From Martelella limonii (lineage in GTDB: Bacteria; Pseudomonadota; Alphaproteobacteria; Rhizobiales; Rhizobiaceae), in assembly GCF_013344475.1 (NCBI RefSeq), contig NZ_JABUOU010000012.1, positions 1-64,000 of the forward strand: a DNA stretch of 64,000 nucleotides, read 5' to 3'. Both the position numbers and the translations under genes were made by a program. Below the pieces are notes generated by a model. The model searched no databases, was not told the origin of the DNA, and was given only the letters and a program-made list of their open reading frames with translations. This document shows, piece by piece, positions 59,631 to 64,000 of the stretch. Each line of letters opens with the position of its first letter. The stretch's first letter is position 1.

Positions 59631-59726
59631 CGTGTTCTGTCGATCGCCGTGTTGCGCCGGTTCGGCCCCGCGGCTGGCAAATGGCCGCAGACGGCTCTCC
59701 GGCTTTCATCAGCGCCAAAAAGAAAA

Positions 59727-59748
59727 GCCGCCTGAAAGATCAGGCGGC
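59727..59748. terminator. Terminator of the DUF2778 gene
   Basis: GCCGCCTGA AAGA TCAGGCGGC, preceded on the plus strand by an A-rich run (59717-59726) that is a U tract for minus-strand transcripts. It ends the gene at 59796. Confidence 0.85.
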
Positions 59749-59795
59749 GCTTCAATTCATTCACTCTGTGCGTCGGGCCCTGCCGCCGCCCATAC

Positions 59796-60953
59796 TCAGC
59801 GATTGGCAAGCTGCATGCTCGCGTCCTTCTCGAGGCTCGGAACGGCGACGATGTAATCGACCTTGCCGGCCTTCCAGGCCTTCAGGAACTTGTAATAGTC
59901 CTTGAACACCAGGCATCCGTGGGAATCGCCCGGATTGCGCAGCATGTAGGTGTGGGCAAGAATGCCGGTCCGACCCAGCGGATTGGTGCCGTCGACCGAG
60001 GTCATTCTGAGCGCTGGCACGCCATGGAACAGGGATTCCCGCATGGTCAGCTTGTAGGTCGCGGCCGGCACGGCGCCTGCCATCTTCACATGGGTGTTTT
60101 TCGGGTCGTCACGATATTTGCCCTTGCCGGAATGGGCTTCCATCACCTCGCCATCTGGCATGTAGACCTTGGCGGCGGAAATGTCATAGACGGCAACCTT
60201 CTTGGTGCGCTCGGGAACATCGCCCATGATGCCGTCGAGGCCGTCATTGCCGAAGGATGCGTAGGCGAGCTTCATGGCAGCCGGCCGTTTGGCGGGAACC
60301 GGAATTTCGCCAGGGGCCATCCGTGCGGAATCGGCGCCCTGGAGAACGAGCTTGAAGGCGTCGTCGGCCGAGGCCTTGGGGGCGCCCTGCTGAAGAGCCG
60401 CGACCGCAGTCGGCGCCGGCTGGGCCGGTGTCGGAACCGCGGCAGGCGTCATGGACGCGACAGGATTCGATGCGGTGCTGGACGCCGACACTGCCCTCGG
60501 GGCAAGTTCAGGCGGCACGCCGGCAAGAGCCAGCTCGACTGGCGCATTGTCCGCAATCTGCCTGCCCACCAGCGCCCGCTGGATATTGTCGAGCGCCGTG
60601 CGCCCTGCCTGCTTCACCCGGTCCGTCAGATAGGCCTGGCGGACATCATCCGCATTGAGGTCGGACCCGGCGCGGCTTTGTCCGTTCCTGGCAGCCACAA
60701 GCCGCTTTTCCTTCGCGCTTTGCGCGCGCTGGAGCGTCTTGAAGGCCGGGTTCACGGTCAGGCTTATGCCCCGCGAGGAGGCAAGCTCAGGTTTGGAAAC
60801 CGTCGCCGACAGGATCGGCGAGGAGGCTATGATAATGATCGCACCGCCCGCAAAGGCAATCATTGCGCCTGTGGCGACAAGGCGCAGCAAGCCGCTGTTG
60901 CGATCACGCCCGGGGCGGGATTTCGAATTCTTGATCGACGTCACGAAACACAC
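59796..60953 (-). CDS. DUF2778 (Tlde1-like L,D-transpeptidase fold) membrane-anchored protein
   Basis: A 385-residue protein. A hydrophobic segment near residues 24-45 (LLRLVATGAMIAFAGGAIIII) is a signal anchor. A long low-complexity Ala/Pro/Ser linker (about residues 140-225) follows, and then a C-terminal DUF2778 domain with KVAVYDISAAKVYMPDGE, TYKLTMRESLFHG, the histidine in ILAHTYML (His334) and SHGCLVFKDY with Cys347. The HxTY...SHGC pattern is that of L,D-transpeptidases; Salmonella Tlde1 with the same domain modifies peptidoglycan. Here no secretion system is near, so a cell-wall enzyme in the periplasm seems more likely than an effector. The start is uncertain within the first 30 residues. 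Confidence 0.82.
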   Translation of the reverse strand: MCFVTSIKNSKSRPGRDRNSGLLRLVATGAMIAFAGGAIIIIASSPILSATVSKPELASSRGISLTVNPAFKTLQRAQSAKEKRLVAARNGQSRAGSDLNADDVRQAYLTDRVKQAGRTALDNIQRALVGRQIADNAPVELALAGVPPELAPRAVSASSTASNPVASMTPAAVPTPAQPAPTAVAALQQGAPKASADDAFKLVLQGADSARMAPGEIPVPAKRPAAMKLAYASFGNDGLDGIMGDVPERTKKVAVYDISAAKVYMPDGEVMEAHSGKGKYRDDPKNTHVKMAGAVPAATYKLTMRESLFHGVPALRMTSVDGTNPLGRTGILAHTYMLRNPGDSHGCLVFKDYYKFLKAWKAGKVDYIVAVPSLEKDASMQLANR

Positions 60954-61502
60954 TTCCTACGCAAAACTCAAAGACGGTGTGACAGGTGCCAGACCAAAAA
61001 ATACTGCGCGCAGGGTAAATTTTTCATTACTGCCGGAACCAGACCGGGGGGCATCCGCGTTAAAACCTTGCGTCAAAAAGAGCATTCGTCCGATGTCACA
61101 AGGGGCAGAGAGGCGGAAATAAAATTCGCGTGGCGGCATGAAGAGCGATCCTGTGGGCTGAAGTGGCCTTCTCGGTTCTGGGTGTATTGACCTTGACGTC
61201 TGCGTCAAAAGGCATGTCCGACTGATCCCTGAAAGGGGAGCGTCTCATGGCTGATAAAACGTTAAAATGAGGAGAGGATGGGGCAAGGTGGCGATCTTTC
61301 CATGATCGGCGCCGGTTTTCTGGGTTCCGCAACAGCCAGAACCGTCCCGCGACACCGCGCCAAGGGCTTGCGGACCAGCCCGGAATATTGTCAAACTCTG
61401 ATTTTCCGATGACGCTGGCGCCGTATTCCTGACGGCAGCGGTGACCGTTCCTTCCGGCGCCGCGGGACGCCGGTGTCCAGATCAGAATGCGGTGGGGCGA
61501 TC
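60954..61502. other. Intergenic region upstream of SLC13-type permease gene
   Basis: A 549-bp region without a convincing gene. It holds the perfect inverted repeat TTGACG / CGTCAA with a 4-base spacer at 61193-61208, a plausible operator, and a second GCGTCAAAA word near 61071. Promoters for both flanking divergent genes must lie here. Confidence 0.45.
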
Positions 61503-63329
61503 TTGATCGAACATTTTCATCTCGTGGCGACGCTCGCGATCATTGTCCTGGTCGTCGGCCTCTATTCGATCGACCGGTTCTCGATCGAAGCGGTATCGCT
61601 TGCCGCGCTCGGCATTCTTCTCGTGCTGTTCGGCACATTTCCGTTCACGATGGCTGATGGCAAGACCTTGCCGATCGAGGATCTGCTTGCAGGCTTTTCC
61701 TCGCCGGCGCTCGTCACGGTCATTGCGCTTCTGATCGTTGGAAAGGGGCTGTTTGCGACCGACGCGCTGGAGGGGCTGACCAACCGCATCGGCAGGTTTT
61801 ACGGTTCCAATCCCCGGCTTCTGGTCATCCTCATCCTGGCTACCTGCGGCATGACCTCGGCATTTCTCAACAATACGCCGGTGGTGGTGATCTTCATTCC
61901 GGTGCTCGCCTCGATCGCCGCCCGTTTCCGGCTGCCGCCCTACCAGATCTTCATGCCGCTTTCCTTCATCACCATCCTTGGCGGGATGACCACGATGCTC
62001 GGCTCGTCGACAAACCTGATCGCCGCCGGGATCGCGGCGCGCGAAGGCGTGACGATGGGCTTTTTCGACATTACCGGCATGGGGGTCATTCTGGCCCTTG
62101 CAGGCTCGGTATACGTGCTGTTCGTGATGCCGCGGATCTTCACCCAGGCAAGTTCGGAAAAGAGGTTCGAACAGGAAACCGCCGGCACCCAGTTTCTGGG
62201 AGAAGTGGTCTTGCTGGAGCAAAGCCGGTTCAATGGCGAAAGCGCGCGGTCCGGCTTCTTCCCGTCGCTCGCTCCGATGGCGCTGCATGCGCTGATCCGC
62301 GACGACCAGATCCTGCTTCCGCCCTATGAAGACGGCGTGACCTTGCGGCCCGGCGATCGCCTGCAGATGACGGGAACGCGCAAGGGCTTCATGGATCTCA
62401 TCGCCAAGGGCGAGATCCGGTTGACGGCGGCGCCGGACGGCTCCACGCCCGCCGTCGAGCGTCGCGCTGGCGCGCATTATCATCTGGCCGAGGCCGTCGT
62501 CGCGCCGGGTTCCCTGTTCGAGGGGCGCACGGTCCGCTTCAGCGGCATCCAGCAGCGCTTCAACGTCAATATTTTCGGCGTGCGCCGCAAGAGCCGGATG
62601 GCCCGTTCGCCGCTGTCGCAACTGCGCTTCGAGGCGGGCGACACGCTGCTGATCGGTGGGCGCGAAGAGGATTTCCGGGCGATGCGCGGCAATCACGACA
62701 TCCTGCTTCTGGAACATTCGGCCGAAAGCGTGCCGCCGCGCAACAAGGCGCTGGTGGCGAGCGCGATCTTTGCGGCCATCGTGGTGCTGTCGGCGACGGG
62801 GATTTCGCCGATGGTGGTGAATGCGGTCACCGGCGCGCTGTTGATGATCCTGTTCGGCTGCCTCACGCTGCAGCAGGCGGCCCGCGCCTTCGACCGCCAG
62901 ATCTTCCTGCTTGTCGGCGCCTCGATCGCGATGGCGACCGCACTTCAGGCAACCGGCGGCGCGCAATTGATCGCGGAGGGCATCGTCGGGCTTGGCGGTG
63001 GCGCCTCGGCCTCGGTGATGATCGTGCTGCTCTTCATCGGCGTTTCGCTCCTGACCAACGTGCTTTCCAACAATGCGGCGGTGGCGCTGTTCATTCCGAT
63101 CGGAATTTCGATGGCGCACCAGATCGGCGCACCTCCGGAAGCCTTTGCCGCGGCCGTCATCTATTCCGCCAACTGCTCCTTCGCGACGCCGATCGGCTAC
63201 CAGACCAATCTGATGGTCATGGGACCGGGGCATTACAGTTTCGGCGATTTCATCCGCGCCGGCGTGCCGCTGATCGTGCTGCTGACCGTGGTCTTCGCGC
63301 TTGTCGCGCCCTGGTATTACGGGCTTTGA
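61503..63329 (+). CDS. SLC13-family permease with internal TrkA-C domains
   Basis: Divalent-anion:sodium symporter-like permease of about 608 residues. Two blocks of transmembrane helices frame two RCK/TrkA-C-like domains (about residues 210-400: DDQILLPPYEDGVTLRPGDRLQMTG and PLSQLRFEAGDTLLIGG). The SNT-type signatures are MTSAFLNNTPVVVIFIPV, GGMTTMLGSSTNLIAAG and, in the second half, LLTNVLSNNAAVALFIP and ANCSFATPIGYQTNLMVMGPG. Sulfate, dicarboxylate or another anion is possible; the substrate is not predictable. There is no good ATG: TTG 61503 with ggtgggg before it is my choice, GTG 61473 is the alternative. Confidence 0.87.
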   Translation: MIEHFHLVATLAIIVLVVGLYSIDRFSIEAVSLAALGILLVLFGTFPFTMADGKTLPIEDLLAGFSSPALVTVIALLIVGKGLFATDALEGLTNRIGRFYGSNPRLLVILILATCGMTSAFLNNTPVVVIFIPVLASIAARFRLPPYQIFMPLSFITILGGMTTMLGSSTNLIAAGIAAREGVTMGFFDITGMGVILALAGSVYVLFVMPRIFTQASSEKRFEQETAGTQFLGEVVLLEQSRFNGESARSGFFPSLAPMALHALIRDDQILLPPYEDGVTLRPGDRLQMTGTRKGFMDLIAKGEIRLTAAPDGSTPAVERRAGAHYHLAEAVVAPGSLFEGRTVRFSGIQQRFNVNIFGVRRKSRMARSPLSQLRFEAGDTLLIGGREEDFRAMRGNHDILLLEHSAESVPPRNKALVASAIFAAIVVLSATGISPMVVNAVTGALLMILFGCLTLQQAARAFDRQIFLLVGASIAMATALQATGGAQLIAEGIVGLGGGASASVMIVLLFIGVSLLTNVLSNNAAVALFIPIGISMAHQIGAPPEAFAAAVIYSANCSFATPIGYQTNLMVMGPGHYSFGDFIRAGVPLIVLLTVVFALVAPWYYGL

Positions 63330-63351
63330 GCGACAGGATCGCGGCCGGGTT

Positions 63352-63726
63352 TCAGTTGACGCTTGCCCAATCGGCTGACTTGCAGATCAACTTTCCAAGA
63401 ACGCAGCCGCGCGTGCGCATCGTCTCGCCGCCGAGCGTGATCGACATGCTGTAGGTCATGCCGCGGCGTACATCCTTTGCCCGGCCCTCGAAGCGGGTGG
63501 GCGCTACCGGATCGATGTCCATCACCAGTTGATCGCCGACGCGCTCAAGCGGTGTGCCGGGGCGGACCCAAATATTGGTGGCGCAGAAATTGTCGCCGCA
63601 GCGTTCGACTTTCACGCGCGCCTTGCCGTCGCCGCGTGCCCAGACCCCTTCGAGATCGTTGGCGATGGCGGCGGATGAGGCTGTCAAAAGGCCGAGACCG
63701 GCCAGCAGAAACCGTGATTGCATCAT
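63352..63726 (-). CDS. DUF2147 secreted protein
   Basis: A 124-residue protein with a signal peptide (FLLAGLGLLTASSAAIAND) and a mature part matching the DUF2147 pattern: LEGVWARGDGKARVKVERCGDNFCATNIWV followed by LVMDIDP and a beta-rich end with GCVLGKLICKSADW. Four cysteines in the mature part could form two disulfides. Function unknown. The start was set at 63726 because aaggaga lies seven to nine bases upstream; ATG 63732 is too close to it. It converges with the permease gene, 22 bp apart. Confidence 0.82.
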   Translation of the reverse strand: MMQSRFLLAGLGLLTASSAAIANDLEGVWARGDGKARVKVERCGDNFCATNIWVRPGTPLERVGDQLVMDIDPVAPTRFEGRAKDVRRGMTYSMSITLGGETMRTRGCVLGKLICKSADWASVN

Positions 63727-63794
63727 GATCATCTCTCCTTTCCCCGTTCGAAAACGGAATAGACGAGCGAATGGATCAAAAAAAATGGTGCCGC

Positions 63795-64000
63795 TCAGGC
63801 AGCGTGGTAATCGAGCCCGATATCGAGCACCGGAGCGGAATGGGTCAGCCAGCCGATCGAGATCAGGTCGACGCCTGCGCTCGCAACCGCGCCCGCCGTC
63901 TCCGGCGTGATGCCGCCGGACGCTTCCGTGATCGCGCGGCCGGCGACGATCTCGACAGCCTCGCGCAGGGTCTGAGGCGACATGTTGTCGAGCAGAACCG
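63795..64000 (-). CDS. nadC: Nicotinate-nucleotide pyrophosphorylase (quinolinate phosphoribosyltransferase), C-terminal part
   Basis: Only the last 68 or so residues are in the window; the frame continues past its end. The C-terminal sequence [49 protein letters not shown] is characteristic of NadC, which makes nicotinate mononucleotide from quinolinate and PRPP in NAD synthesis. It ends with [10 protein letters not shown], typical for the family. nadA and nadB, often adjacent, are expected upstream beyond the window. Confidence 0.93.
   Translation of the reverse strand, partial: VLLDNMSPQTLREAVEIVAGRAITEASGGITPETAGAVASAGVDLISIGWLTHSAPVLDIGLDYHAA

Overview
The window is a gene-dense, GC-rich segment of an alphaproteobacterial chromosome, most likely of the order Hyphomicrobiales (Rhizobiales), family Rhizobiaceae or a close relative. 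The evidence is a fused CysN/CysC, an ActS/RegB sensor kinase, a TrcR (DUF1013) protein, a carboxyspermidine-type polyamine gene pair, rhizobial-type intergenic palindromes, and above all the order dnaQ-coaE-aroE-maf-ppsR / hemE-hemJ-rho-mnmE-mnmG-rsmG-parA-parB. I cannot name the genus. No tRNA, rRNA, CRISPR array, transposase or prophage gene was recognised.

Left part (1-11.6 kb): the 3' part of cysNC, the helicase hrpB, the redox kinase actS (no adjacent actR), then coaBC on the other strand with no gap. A possible small gene sits before a strong hairpin. Two minus-strand genes form the carboxyspermidine branch of polyamine synthesis. A SorC-family regulator is divergent from an NAD-dependent sugar epimerase/dehydrogenase-like gene. 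A 29-bp palindromic repeat occurs twice in inverted orientation at 11.7-11.8 kb.

Replication-origin neighbourhood (11.9-30 kb): five overlapping minus-strand genes (ppsR, maf, aroE, coaE, dnaQ) diverge from hemE. The 408-bp gap between ppsR and hemE is the equivalent of the mapped origins next to hemE in Caulobacter and Sinorhizobium. It has one perfect DnaA box, two imperfect ones and an A/T-rich stretch. To its right lie hemE, hemJ, rho, mnmE, mnmG, rsmG, parA and parB, then the convergent leuS-lptE-holA group. Four parS or parS-like sites (14.1, 20.7, 22.8 and 33.4 kb) surround parAB. Three lie inside genes, and in each the site is read as Ser-Arg-Glu-Thr.

Middle part (29.5-48.6 kb): yggS, a secreted CHAT-domain protease-like protein, an old yellow enzyme with a divergent HxlR-type regulator, trcR, acs, a cupin gene, a FAH hydrolase/SDR pair, a glyoxalase-superfamily-like gene, arfB, alkB, tsaE overlapping a multi-PAS histidine kinase (possible DivL counterpart), an MFS transporter and pgi.

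Right part (48.8-64 kb): a small membrane protein divergent from cyoABCD (bo3-type quinol oxidase) followed by a SURF1 gene; nrdHIEF (class Ib ribonucleotide reductase) preceded by two NrdR-box-like sites exactly 31 bp apart and two near-consensus DnaA boxes; a DUF2778 L,D-transpeptidase-like membrane protein; an SLC13-type permease; a DUF2147 secreted protein; and the 3' end of nadC leaving the window.

Most genes are housekeeping. The most interesting signals are the origin/parS architecture with protein-coding parS sites, the control region of the nrd operon, and the secreted CHAT protein.
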